The translations under genes and the position numbers were made by a program. This document shows positions 8,144 through 16,137 of a stretch of 34,270 nt of DNA, one piece after another. The stretch lies in contig CAMDRI010000049.1 in the NCBI GenBank assembly GCA_945906725.1, positions 1-34,270 of the forward strand, read 5' to 3'. Position 1 is the stretch's first letter; the number at the start of each line of letters is the position of its first letter. Below the pieces are notes generated by a model that saw only the letters and a list, made by a program, of their open reading frames with translations, did not search any database and was not told the DNA's origin. This DNA comes from Candidatus Kuenenia stuttgartensis (lineage in GTDB: Bacteria; Planctomycetota; Planctomycetia; Planctomycetales; Planctomycetaceae).

Positions 8144-9457
8144 ATGCCACGGGTTTTGTTGTTGCTGCCCACCACCACCTATCGGACTCACGCCTTCATG
8201 GAGGCAGCGCAACGGTTGGGTGTCGAACTCACCGTGGCTTCGGAAGAGGCCAGCACGCTCGCCCGCCTGAATCCCCGTGGTCTGATGCGGCTCGACTTTA
8301 ATGATCCGCCACAGGCGGCACGCCAGGTGATTCAGTTTGCCCAAGATTATCCGATCGCCGCCGTGGTTCCGGTGGATGACCAGGTGACCATCTGCGCCGC
8401 GACCATTTGCCAAGCTCTTGGACTGCGCCATAACTCTGTCGAGTCAGTCACAGCGACGCGAAACAAGCACCGCATGCGCGAACGGCTCGGACACGATGGA
8501 GTTCCGCAGCCGCGATACAAACTCTGCTCGTTGAATGACGACCCTGTCCACATCGCCGATCAAGTGGAATATCCCTGCGTTGTCAAACCACTCACACTTT
8601 CCGGTAGCCGGGGAGTGATCCGCGCCAACACAGACGTGGAGTTTGTTCGGGCCGTCGAGCGACTCGATCACATTCTCCGCTCGGAATTCCGCCAGTCGCA
8701 TTCCTCTGCGGCGGCCCGAAATTGGCCAGCCCATTCGCGTCCAGAAACAGCTCGGCAGTTCCTCGTCGAGGACTTCGTCGCCGGACCAGAGGTGGCCCTG
8801 GAAGGACTGCTCACGCGGGGGACACTCCGCGTCCTCGCGCTGTTTGATAAACCGGATCCTCTCGATGGTCCGTTTTTTGAGGAAACTATCTACGTTACTC
8901 CCTCGCGTTTTCCGGCGTCTGTGCAAGACGACATTGCTCGCTGTGCGAGCCACGCCTGTCGGGCGATGGGACTGAGCGAGGGACCGGTCCATGCGGAACT
9001 GCGGATCAATGCTGGCGGTCCGTGGATCATTGAGATTAACCCGCGGTCGATCGGCGGCCTCTGCTCGCGAGTGCTGCGGTTTGGCACCGGTCTGTCGCTG
9101 GAAGAGTTGATCATCCGTCAAGCTCTCGACGGCGACTATGCCCCTCCCGCCCGTGAAAACCACCCCGCCGGTGTCATGATGATCCCGACTCCTCGGGCGG
9201 GGGTGCTGACCGAGGTGCGCGGGTTGGATGAGGCCCAAAGCGTTGAAGGCATTGAGCAGTTGACCATTTCCGCGCACCTGGGACAGCAGCTGATTCCACT
9301 GCCGGAGGGTGCTCTTTATCTGGGCTTCCTCTTTGCCCGAGCCGCAACGTCTGAGGCCGTCGAACTAGCCCTGCGCGCGTCTCATGCCCGGCTCGACTTC
9401 TTGATCCAACCTACCGAACCTGCAACAGCTCACACAGGATCAGGCCATCGCTCGTGA
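8144..9457 (+). CDS. ATP-grasp ligase, L-amino-acid-ligase-like
   Basis: The 437-residue soluble protein has a pre-ATP-grasp Rossmann-like domain (residues 1-105). A full ATP-grasp fold follows: Lys148 in CVVKPLTLSGSRG, Glu209 in FLVEDFVAGPEVALEGLL, and the Mg-binding set Glu285, Glu297, Asn299 and Arg301 in HAELRIN...WIIEINPRSIGG. The tail from ~345 (GVMMIPTPRAGVL) resembles the C-terminal domain of bacterial L-amino-acid ligases such as BacD. All key residues are present, so it should form an acyl-phosphate and join it to an amine or similar nucleophile; neither substrate can be read from sequence. It starts at the base after the Nfu stop. A palindrome follows about 150 bases downstream. 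Confidence 0.85.
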   Translation: MPRVLLLLPTTTYRTHAFMEAAQRLGVELTVASEEASTLARLNPRGLMRLDFNDPPQAARQVIQFAQDYPIAAVVPVDDQVTICAATICQALGLRHNSVESVTATRNKHRMRERLGHDGVPQPRYKLCSLNDDPVHIADQVEYPCVVKPLTLSGSRGVIRANTDVEFVRAVERLDHILRSEFRQSHSSAAARNWPAHSRPETARQFLVEDFVAGPEVALEGLLTRGTLRVLALFDKPDPLDGPFFEETIYVTPSRFPASVQDDIARCASHACRAMGLSEGPVHAELRINAGGPWIIEINPRSIGGLCSRVLRFGTGLSLEELIIRQALDGDYAPPARENHPAGVMMIPTPRAGVLTEVRGLDEAQSVEGIEQLTISAHLGQQLIPLPEGALYLGFLFARAATSEAVELALRASHARLDFLIQPTEPATAHTGSGHRS

Positions 9458-9608
9458 CCGGCAAACGATCGGCCCCTGCTCCCCCGCGTGGGCGTGCCCG
9501 ACGACCTGCACGATCCGCCCCTCAACCGATCAGCACCAATTCGCAAAGTGCGTCGTGCGCCCGGTGACGCTGACTCACTCAGTCGGAGGTACGTCCGCCA
9601 AATGGCAA

Positions 9609-9658
9609 CAGGCACATTCCGTGTGCCGTCTTGTCCGACGGCGCACGGAATGTGCCTG
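9609..9658. repeat. 22-bp stem palindrome between convergent genes
   Basis: Left arm 9609-9630 and right arm 9637-9658 pair over 22 bp with a single T/G wobble around a 6-base loop (TTGTCC). The core is GGCACATTCCGTG. It lies in the 217-bp gap between the ATP-grasp gene and the convergent cyclophilin gene and is the strongest hairpin in the window. Its size and position suggest both a bidirectional terminator and a mobile REP- or MITE-like repeat. Confidence 0.7.
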
Positions 9659-9674
9659 CTACGATTTCGAGGAA

Positions 9675-10229
9675 TTAGCCCTTCGGCGTAACGATGACTC
9701 GGCTGGAGGTGATCTTCACCTCTTGCTTGGGGCGGTCGCCGGAGCCAGTCGGAACGCTGCCGACCTTGAGCACCACATCGAGGCTCGTCTTGTCGGCGGT
9801 CTTGCCGAAGACGGTGTATTGGTTATCGAGACCCGCCGTGCCGGCGCGGGTGAGGCAGATGAAGAACTGCGAGCCTGCTGAATTCGGATCGCTGGTGCGA
9901 GCCATCGAAAGCACACCGGCATCATGCGGTTTGGCGTTGAACTCTTGCTTGATTGTGTAGCCCGGCCCGCCGGTACCGGTCCCTTGCGGGCAGCCGACTT
10001 GGATCATGAAGCCGGAGATGACTCGGTGGAAGATGATGCCGTTGTAGAAGCCGATCTTCGTCAAGCCGATCAAGTTGTTGGCGTGGCCCGGTGCGACGTC
10101 GGGATACACGTCGAGCAGAATTTTCCCCATCGTCGTCTCGAACTCGACTTGATAGGTGTTCTTGGTGAAATCGACATCCTTCAGCGCCGCGTCCACGTCA
10201 GCTCGGCGATCGGTTCCAAAACTGGCCAC
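9675..10229 (-). CDS. cyclophilin-type peptidyl-prolyl cis-trans isomerase
   Basis: The 184-residue protein is a single cyclophilin domain that catalyses cis-trans isomerisation of Xaa-Pro bonds. Landmarks are VEFETTMGKILLDVYPDVAP, the catalytic-Arg motif FHRVISGFMIQVG, GTGTGGPGY, GSQFFICLT and LDNQYTVFGK. There is no signal peptide, so a cytoplasmic location is likely. The GTG at 10229 is chosen because homology begins just after it and AAAGGT lies seven bases upstream. The frame stays open further upstream to 10397, but that stretch is derived from a decayed cytochrome gene. The tail EVKITSSRVIVTPKG matches planctomycete cyclophilins. Confidence 0.92.
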   Translation of the reverse strand: MASFGTDRRADVDAALKDVDFTKNTYQVEFETTMGKILLDVYPDVAPGHANNLIGLTKIGFYNGIIFHRVISGFMIQVGCPQGTGTGGPGYTIKQEFNAKPHDAGVLSMARTSDPNSAGSQFFICLTRAGTAGLDNQYTVFGKTADKTSLDVVLKVGSVPTGSGDRPKQEVKITSSRVIVTPKG

Positions 10230-10376
10230 GAGAGAGACCTTTCGATGAAGTGTGCTCCGTTTTCGCCACCGCTCACAACGCTGGGCGAGAAGGGCGAGGA
10301 TGGTAGAAACGGCGTCGCACTTCTGCCAGCAGTGAAGTAGATCGGACCTGTACTGGCGGTCGCTTCGGTGTCTGGA

Positions 10377-10667
10377 AGGCGGCATCTCGTCAGCCATGAT
10401 CTTTTAGATGAGCAAACTCTCGTCCAGCTTCTCGGCGACGAATCTCGCTCCGCTGTCGCCACCTTTGCGAACCAAAAATCTGCGCCGCAGATCCAAACCC
10501 GCTTCGAGCTTCCCGTCGCCATGACACTTGAGGCAACGTGCTTCCAGAATCGGCACGATGTCGCATTCGAATTTTGGGGGCGGTACTTCCTCAGTGGCGG
10601 CGCGCGGTGAAACGCCAAACCCGCTCAGCTACACGGTGAGCAACGAAAGCCACAGATTCATCGTCAT
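10377..10667 (-). pseudogene. remnant of a planctomycete cytochrome c (PSCyt1-type) protein gene
   Basis: One continuous frame encodes a signal peptide start (MTMNLWLSLLTV), a TAG stop at 10629-10631, then LSGFGV...FECDIVPILEARCLKCHG, GLDLRRRFLVRKGGDSGARF and EKLDESLLI, then TAA at 10404-10406, then KIMADEMPP in the same frame. This is the N-terminal heme domain of planctomycete DUF1549/DUF1553 proteins, with the CxxCH motif (CLKCH) intact. Functional relatives continue unbroken from the LL motif into a K-x-x-x-x-EMPP stretch, so the TAA most likely replaced a sense codon such as CAA. After EMPP all similarity is lost; the usual several-hundred-residue remainder is absent. Two in-frame stops plus truncation mark a dead gene. 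Confidence 0.75.
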
Positions 10668-10718
10668 CCCAGCTTTCTTGCAGAACCGCGATCCGGCAAC
10701 GGCATCAGTTTGGCCGGA

Positions 10719-10748
10719 CCTGCTTTGCAGCGAAAGCGCAAAGGCAGG
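10719..10748. terminator. strong bulged hairpin downstream of the DUF2007 gene
   Basis: CCTGC-TTTGC-A-GC, loop GAAA, then GC-GCAAA-G-GCAGG pair over 12 bp with two single-base bulges (10719-10748). It lies 50 bases past the stop of the minus-strand DUF2007 gene and before the PSCyt1 remnant. There is no T-tract, so it could be a factor-independent stop, an RNA stabiliser or a repeat. Confidence 0.4.
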
Positions 10749-10797
10749 TTCGCAGTTCAATCTCCCAATTTGCGGCTGTTTGTGTTTCCTGTGGCGA

Positions 10798-11265
10798 TCA
10801 CAGCGGATCAGCCGAGTCAGCGGACTCATAGGACCAGCCGCACTTCGGACAAGTGACTTCGGAGTCTGCCATGATCGCGTCGCAGGCTAGGCAGCGAGTG
10901 GATTCGATTAGCTCCGGCTCGGCGATCCCGTCGGGAGTCAGGACGGCTCCAAACATTCCAGGCCAACCAAGACTTGCGGCGGTCATCGCGACCGCAGTTT
11001 CGCTCGGTTTCAATCCGATGTTTGTGGTTTCGCCGTGATCGGTTTGGCCGATGATCGCTCTCGCCGCAGTGAGTTGCGATTCCTCGACCATCAGACGTGG
11101 AGCGGATGACCAACCGAAAGGGGCTTCGCCGATCGCCCCTTGCAACGCTTCGTTCTCGATGATGACGCGAATTCCGGCCTCCTCCAACGCCATTCGCAGG
11201 GCGTGCGCCTGGATCGAATGAGATGCTCGGTAGGCTTCGACGAATTTGAGATCGGCAGTTGGCAT
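10798..11265 (-). CDS. DUF2007-like protein with C-terminal zinc ribbon
   Basis: The 155-residue soluble protein has an N-terminal DUF2007 (putative signal-transducing) domain: KFVEAYRASHSIQAHALRMA, LEEAGIRVIIENEALQG and RLMVEESQLTAARAII. A Cys4 zinc ribbon closes the protein (CLACDAIMADSEVTCPKCGW). The domain resembles small ferredoxin-like folds involved in protein or ligand binding, but the function is unknown. The ATG at 11265 follows AGGAGG (11276-11271) by five bases. That site overlaps the stop codon of the frame-corrected VOC gene upstream, so the two form an operon in which translation is probably linked. Confidence 0.78.
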   Translation of the reverse strand: MPTADLKFVEAYRASHSIQAHALRMALEEAGIRVIIENEALQGAIGEAPFGWSSAPRLMVEESQLTAARAIIGQTDHGETTNIGLKPSETAVAMTAASLGWPGMFGAVLTPDGIAEPELIESTRCLACDAIMADSEVTCPKCGWSYESADSADPL

Positions 11266-11275
11266 GGGAACCTCC

Positions 11276-11654
11276 TCAACCACGCAGTTCGCTCATCAGT
11301 GGCAAGTTATTGCCATCAAGGTCGCGAAAGAAGGCCATCCAGAGTTGGTGGTCGGGCATCTTGGCAATCAAGTGCAGCAGGGTCACGAACTCGACCCGGC
11401 GAGCGGTCAGTGCTTGATGCGTCTCGCGGAGGTCGGGGACTTTGAAATGCAGGATCGAACTGGGGGTGATCGAATTCCGGAGTCTCTGGGATGCCGAGCA
11501 TCATCCGCACTCCACAGCAATCCAAGAACGTCATCTTCGGCACGTCGAAAAACAGCCGCAGGCCGAGCGTGTCGCGATAAAACGAGACCGCCTTCGGAAT
11601 GTCATGCACGATGATCGCGATCTGACGTATCTGGCTGTGGCTAAGGTCACTCAT
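11276..11654 (-). pseudogene. VOC (glyoxalase-fold) protein gene with one-base frameshift
   Basis: The start MSDLSHSQIRQIAIIVHDIP and FYRDTLGLRLFFDVPKMTFL are a normal VOC N-terminal module. The frame goes wrong after GIPETPEFDHP, at a C-run (G5 at 11462-11466 on the plus strand). Removing one base restores SSILHFKVPDLRETHQAL, MPDHQLWMAFFRD, DGNNLPLMSEL and a TGA at 11278-11276, giving a complete 125-residue protein. VOC proteins are metal-dependent lyases, dioxygenases or resistance proteins; this one resembles the general glyoxalase/bleomycin-resistance group. The rest of the gene is undecayed, so the shift is very recent, is a sequencing error, or is a switchable homopolymer. Confidence 0.8.
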
Positions 11655-11772
11655 CGCACGTTTCTCGTTCTTGAGCCATGAGTTTCGGGCTGTCCCTCGT
11701 CAGTTTATGCTGCCGACTGACGTTCGGTGAGGGTGCCGGACGAGATTTCACCCATTCCAGGAGAGACGCATC

Positions 11773-12207
11773 ATGAAGTTGAATTCCCTGTCCGCGTGGG
11801 GCCTCGTGCTGAGCATGTTGCTGGCCATCGTTGCCTTGCGGTCGAATATCACCATTGGCGAGGAACCAAAAATGTCGGGAGTCTTTGAACTGCGAACGTA
11901 CACAACTCTGGAAGGCCGCTTGGCGAACCTGAATGCTCGATTCAAGAACCATACGCTGAAGCTGTTCGAGAAGCACGGCATGAAGAACGTCATGTACTGG
12001 ACGCCGACCGATGAGAAGACTGCGAACAATACGCTGATCTATGTGATCTGGCACGCGAGTCCGGAAGCCGCCAAGAAGTCGTGGGACGGATTCCGCAACG
12101 ATCCAGAATGGCTCAAGGCTCGCGATGAATCCGAGAAGGATGGCAAGATCGTGGCCAAGGTCGAAGCGGTTTACATGAAGGCGACGGAGTATTCGCCGAA
12201 GCCGTGA
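11773..12207 (+). CDS. exported NIPSNAP family protein
   Basis: The 144-residue protein has a signal peptide or N-terminal anchor (WGLVLSMLLAIVALRSNITI) followed by one NIPSNAP domain, a ferredoxin-like dimeric alpha/beta-barrel fold. Landmarks are GVFELRTYTTLEGRLANLNA, FKNHTLKLFEKHGMKNVMYW, ANNTLIYVIWHASPEAAKK and WDGFRNDPEWLKARDESE. The biochemical role of bacterial NIPSNAPs is unknown. AGGAGAG at 11759-11765 fixes the ATG. The gene is divergent from the VOC gene and convergent with the GNAT gene, with two hairpins in the 74-bp convergent gap. Confidence 0.85.
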   Translation: MKLNSLSAWGLVLSMLLAIVALRSNITIGEEPKMSGVFELRTYTTLEGRLANLNARFKNHTLKLFEKHGMKNVMYWTPTDEKTANNTLIYVIWHASPEAAKKSWDGFRNDPEWLKARDESEKDGKIVAKVEAVYMKATEYSPKP

Positions 12208-12219
12208 GCACAATGTCGT

Positions 12220-12272
12220 CACGTTCGCCAGAACGTGGGCACTTCAGCGATGACTCACGCTCTGAAGAGCGT
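12220..12272. repeat. two adjacent palindromes, one copy of a repeat also near 17.4 kb
   Basis: CACGTTC-GCCA-GAACGTG (12220-12237) and ACGCTC-TGAA-GAGCGT (12257-12272) fill the gap between convergent NIPSNAP and GNAT genes. The first shares CACGTTCGCCA/AACGTGG (18 of 19 bases) with the minus strand at 17471-17489. This marks it as a dispersed repeat that may also act as a bidirectional terminator. Confidence 0.65.
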
Positions 12273-12281
12273 AGCTACGAC

Positions 12282-12749
12282 TCACAATTCCGCCACGAAG
12301 TGAATTTGCCGGGCGACCTCGCGGAAGCCGAGCGATGTGTAGAGATGTTCGCCGACCGCGTTTTGTTCCAGCGTTTCGATCTTGGCGTGTGTCAGTCCGC
12401 TTTCGCGGAAGTGCTGCAAGGCGAATTCGATCAGCTTGCGGCCTAAGCCTTGGCCTCGGCTGTCGGCTTCTAGCGCGAGGTTGGGGATGTGGCCCATCCC
12501 CGCCTCGTGATCTTGCCACGTCGTGATGCAGCCGACGATTCGACCGTCGATTTCCGCTACGAAGATGCCGCTCGGATCCCGAGCGGCGTCTTCGTCCAAA
12601 TGCCGAGCCTTCCGCCATTGCCAGTCGTGGCCGTGGACTGGTCCGAAGAGTTTCTGCATTCCTTGGTCAATCGACACGCCGTCGAACGCGGCGACGATGA
12701 TTCGCTTCAGGGTTGGCAAGTCGTCAGGACGGAATGGGCGGATGAGCAT
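12282..12749 (-). CDS. GNAT family N-acetyltransferase
   Basis: The 155-residue protein is a single GNAT domain that transfers an acetyl group from acetyl-CoA to an amine. It starts IRPFRPDDLPTLKRII. Central strands include GIFVAEIDGRIVGCITTW. The acetyl-CoA pyrophosphate loop is LALEADSRGQGLGRKLIEFA (R/Q-x-x-G-x-G/A pattern), and ENAVGEHLYTSLGFREVAR provides the conserved LYxxxGF helix. The acceptor substrate cannot be inferred. The ATG at 12749 begins the domain exactly; a 25-residue upstream extension has no family character. Confidence 0.87.
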   Translation of the reverse strand: MLIRPFRPDDLPTLKRIIVAAFDGVSIDQGMQKLFGPVHGHDWQWRKARHLDEDAARDPSGIFVAEIDGRIVGCITTWQDHEAGMGHIPNLALEADSRGQGLGRKLIEFALQHFRESGLTHAKIETLEQNAVGEHLYTSLGFREVARQIHFVAEL

Positions 12750-12847
12750 GGTGCGGATTGCTCCGTTGTCCGTTGTTTGCAGAACGGCACAGCGTATCAT
12801 TCTTGCCTGTTGGATCGCAGCCACGGACTACGGACCACCGCCTTGCC

Positions 12848-13462
12848 ATGATCGACGTTGCCCGTTTAAGTGCGGAATCATTTAACAACTCGCGCTATGA
12901 CCTTCCCGATGGCGGGCAGTGGGTCGAGTTGGTGCGCGGCCGCGTCGAAATTCTGAGTCCGCCGGAAGAGGAGCATCGCGTCGCGGTCCTGAATTTGTCG
13001 AAGGCGTTGGCCGGCTATTTGAATGAGCATCGCGAAGGTTATCCGTGCTTCGATTTGGGTCTGATCGTGAGTCGCGATCCCGACACAGTTCGGTTTCCGG
13101 CCATCACCTATTTTCTTGGCGGCGAACTGTTCGCTGAGACCGACAAGGCCATCACCGACACTCGGCCCGGTTTGGTGGTTGAAGTCATGTCCTCGAATGA
13201 CCGCCGCTCGTCACTGAACGATCGCGTGTTCGAGTACACGAACTGGGGCGTGGAGGTTTTGTGGATCGTTGATCCCAATGACAAAGCGGTACATACGATT
13301 CGTCCCGGCTACGCGAACAAAGCGGCTCGCGAACACGAGACACTCAGCGGTAGTCTGTCGTGGCCGCACAAAGCGACTGCTCGGCCGATTCTGCCTGACT
13401 TCCGCATCGCCGTGGCCGACATCTTCGTACCACCAGAGTATTGGCAGAAGCCGCGGCCGTGA
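12848..13462 (+). CDS. Uma2 family (DUF820) PD-(D/E)XK-like endonuclease
   Basis: The 204-residue protein matches the Uma2/DUF820 family, which has a restriction-endonuclease-like fold and is highly expanded in cyanobacteria and planctomycetes. Visible pieces are YDLPDGGQWVELVRGRVEIL, PEEEHRVAVLNLSKALAGYL, DLGLIVSRDPDTVRFPAI, RPGLVVEVMSSNDRR and GVEVLWIVDPNDKAVHTI. The central Asp and E-V-x-S motif correspond to the PD-ExK-like metal site, although the usual Lys after Glu is not obvious. Cellular role and target are unknown. Start at ATG 12848; no strong ribosome site is visible. It is convergent with the next gene at a 25-bp distance. Confidence 0.82.
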   Translation: MIDVARLSAESFNNSRYDLPDGGQWVELVRGRVEILSPPEEEHRVAVLNLSKALAGYLNEHREGYPCFDLGLIVSRDPDTVRFPAITYFLGGELFAETDKAITDTRPGLVVEVMSSNDRRSSLNDRVFEYTNWGVEVLWIVDPNDKAVHTIRPGYANKAAREHETLSGSLSWPHKATARPILPDFRIAVADIFVPPEYWQKPRP

Positions 13463-13487
13463 TTTCAAACGTCAGCTTTTCTGCCAC

Positions 13488-16028
13488 CTACGGCTTAGCG
13501 ATCAGCGACGCCGACAACCCGGCGCAAAGGCCGCGGAAGATGGCGATCTTTTCCGTGGGTGACAGCAAGCTGGGGCGGTACTTCTTCCAGATCAGTTCGG
13601 CGGCGACGGAGTCTTTCGCCATGATCGCCGCGAGCATCTCAAAGCCTTCTTCACGCCACAGCATCTCGTTCTTGAAGCTGCTGACGAGATCGAACGCCTG
13701 TTCGGTCTGTCCGGCTTTGGCCAACCGACACGCCAGCCGCAATCCCCAGAGCAACGGCCAGTCGGTGTCTTCGGTCGAGGCTTTCTCGCCCTCGGCTTTC
13801 GCCGGTTGATAGGTTTCGAGCTTTTGGGCAAGGCTGTTGACATTCACGTCTTTCAATTGGACCGCTTCTGCTGTCTCGCGTTGCAGCGCGTCGCGAGCGT
13901 CCGTCAGTTCACCGGTCGTGACAGCATTTTCGCACTGCCGAGCTTGCTCGATCTCACCCGCGGTGCGCAGCCGTTGGCCGAGCCGCACGGACAAGTTGGT
14001 CTTGAGAAAATCCTCGCGAGCTTCCGGCGGAGTGCTGTCTACCGAGTGTGCGGTCGCTTCTTTCCAGACGGCATCGAGCAGCGGCCAATCAACCGCCACC
14101 TTCAGCAATTCCGTTTGCAGTGCGAACCGCGCGTTCGCGGCATCGAACATCAAGCGGCACTTCGCGCGATAGGTTGTCAGCGACTGCACGACCTTGTCGT
14201 CAGTTTTCAAGTTGAGCGCGGTCTTCAACTGCGCCTTGACGGCATTGACGTCGCGTGAGGTCGCCTCGAACAGCCGGCTCGCCACGAATGGACCGGGCGC
14301 GTGCCCGCGCAGATGTTGCATCGCGGCGGACAGCGATTCTGTCGCCGGCTGCGTTTGGCCGAGAAGTGTTTGTGCGCGAGCGACTTCCGCTGCCGCGACC
14401 GCGTTCAACTTCGGTGCGACCGCATCGGCGAGGTTCAACTTCAGAATCTCCTTCATTTCGGGAATTTCAAAATTCTGTGGAAGTGGAATCGAGGTCATCG
14501 CTGTCGCCGCGTTCGCAATCGCGCGATTCGCAGCCTCTTTTTGTTTGATCGTCAAGCGGCCGACGGCGACTCGCGCCCAAACACGAGCCTGAGTGGCGGG
14601 TGATTCGTCGCGTACCGCGGCAGTGATCATGTCGTCATTGCTCGGCACGGCCGGGTTCGGCGAGGCAACCACGGCATCTCCCCAGGCCGCCCAGCATTCG
14701 GCTTTGGTCTCTGCGTCCGGGGCGAGTTTCAGCCAGTCTACCCCCTTGTCCGCATGGCCGCGCAGGACCAACGTGATCGTCGTCACAACCCATTGCGGCG
14801 ATTTCCATGGGATGATCGGCAGCGACGCCGACGCCTCGTCCAAATCGAACGAGCGAGTCAATCGTGCTCGTCGGGAAAGGGCGGCCAATGATCCGCTTGA
14901 GCCCGACGGCAGCATATTCTCTCTTTTCATTTGGCCTTGCGCGTCCGCGGCGCGTCCGCTAACGAAAAGTGCGGCGGCCAAGTCCGTCGACGCATCGAAT
15001 GTGTGTCGGCCGAAGGGCAACTCTGGCGCGGCCTTCCAAGCGGCTTCGAGCGCGGCCTTGGCCCCCTCGGTATTGCCCAGCGCCAATTCACGCCAGGCGA
15101 TCTGTGTCATCGGCGAAACCTGATGGTACGGCAGCTTCGGAGTGAGATTCAGCAACTGATCAATGTTGTCACGAGCGGCTTTGAGATCACCGGCCTCAAC
15201 GTAAGCCTCTGCGGCCAAGCGCCGGCAGAAATGCTTGCTTCGGTTCTTGTCAGTCACGCGAGCAACTTCCAAGCTGTACGGCAGAATGGCGGCTCGCAAT
15301 TCTTCGCCACGCGGTTTGGAATTGGTCGCCTTCTTTTTCTCTTCTACTTTTTCCGTAGCTGCATCGGGCACGCTCACTATCGGCGATTGACCACCGGTCT
15401 GAGGTACCGCTGGCGGAGGCTTGATCCCGTCCGGCTCATTGAACACGAAGTACCACAGGCTGCCACCGGCCACGGCCAACATGCTGACCGTCGTCAGAAT
15501 CAGGGCGGGTGATGTTTTCTTCGAAGACGGGGGTGCGGCCGTCGCGATCGGAGTCGCGTGAGTTCGCGGATCTGAGGAAGTGCTCGCACCGCCGTTCTTC
15601 GGAGCCGTGAAAATGGGGAGCGCACATTTCTCGTTGCAGCACTTCACTTCTTTGCCGGCCGCATCGTTCGCCGCGAAGCCCGGTGTTTCGCACATCGGGC
15701 AGATGAGCCGCACGGTCTTGCCCTTAGCAGGGCGCGGCGACAGCGGAATCGCTCGGCTGTTCGACGCGGCATCGACTCCGAACGGATCGTCGTCGTCTTT
15801 GTTCCCAGCAGGTGCGGACTTGGCGGGAGCCGACTTAGCGGTCGGAGCTGCGGCCGTGGCGGCACTCGGCGCGGTTGATCGCTCTTTGGCGGCCGGCTTC
15901 GGCGTGGCCTTCGGTGCGAGGGTTTGATTGCCTCCCTTGCCGGTTTTCATATTCGCGCCGCAGAACGGACAGTTTTCGACATCGTCATCCAGGACCGATT
16001 GCTTGCATGCGAGACAGGTCGGAAACAT
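13488..16028 (-). CDS. large zinc-ribbon, single-pass membrane protein with helical repeat region
   Basis: This 846-residue protein is of unknown function. Residues 5-23 carry a zinc ribbon (CLAC...CPFC). An Ala/Pro/Lys-rich linker follows, then a second Cys cluster at residues 110-135 (CPMC...CCNEKC). One membrane helix lies at ~173-196 (SPALILTTVSMLAVAGGSLW). The remaining ~640 residues are Ala-rich helices of TPR type (for example FCRRLAAEAYVEAGDLKAAR and MTQIAWRELALGNTEGAKAA). The layout suggests a cytoplasmic metal-binding head and a periplasmic or intracytoplasmic scaffold. The ATG at 16028 places the first Cys motif at the very N-terminus, as in related zinc-ribbon proteins. It stands alone, with no operon partner. 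Confidence 0.75.
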   Translation of the reverse strand: MFPTCLACKQSVLDDDVENCPFCGANMKTGKGGNQTLAPKATPKPAAKERSTAPSAATAAAPTAKSAPAKSAPAGNKDDDDPFGVDAASNSRAIPLSPRPAKGKTVRLICPMCETPGFAANDAAGKEVKCCNEKCALPIFTAPKNGGASTSSDPRTHATPIATAAPPSSKKTSPALILTTVSMLAVAGGSLWYFVFNEPDGIKPPPAVPQTGGQSPIVSVPDAATEKVEEKKKATNSKPRGEELRAAILPYSLEVARVTDKNRSKHFCRRLAAEAYVEAGDLKAARDNIDQLLNLTPKLPYHQVSPMTQIAWRELALGNTEGAKAALEAAWKAAPELPFGRHTFDASTDLAAALFVSGRAADAQGQMKRENMLPSGSSGSLAALSRRARLTRSFDLDEASASLPIIPWKSPQWVVTTITLVLRGHADKGVDWLKLAPDAETKAECWAAWGDAVVASPNPAVPSNDDMITAAVRDESPATQARVWARVAVGRLTIKQKEAANRAIANAATAMTSIPLPQNFEIPEMKEILKLNLADAVAPKLNAVAAAEVARAQTLLGQTQPATESLSAAMQHLRGHAPGPFVASRLFEATSRDVNAVKAQLKTALNLKTDDKVVQSLTTYRAKCRLMFDAANARFALQTELLKVAVDWPLLDAVWKEATAHSVDSTPPEAREDFLKTNLSVRLGQRLRTAGEIEQARQCENAVTTGELTDARDALQRETAEAVQLKDVNVNSLAQKLETYQPAKAEGEKASTEDTDWPLLWGLRLACRLAKAGQTEQAFDLVSSFKNEMLWREEGFEMLAAIMAKDSVAAELIWKKYRPSLLSPTEKIAIFRGLCAGLSASLIAKP

Positions 16029-16137
16029 GGAAACTCAATTCCGTTTTTAGAAGTGATTGGAGCCGCCATCCGCAGAATACCACGAGTTGACGGAAGTGTC
16101 TTGCGAACGCCGGGGCGGCATTCCCGTGCTGTGACGC

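Noticed and set aside
9454..9561. Possible short gene overlapping the ATP-grasp stop (GTG start, 36 residues)
   Set aside because: The peptide is Arg/Pro/Ser-rich with no motif or ribosome site; it is not supportable as a gene.
10230..10397. N-terminal extension of the cyclophilin up to 10397
   Set aside because: The stretch continues the decayed cytochrome frame (MADEMPP) and has no cyclophilin homology; GTG 10229 has a ribosome site and fits the family.
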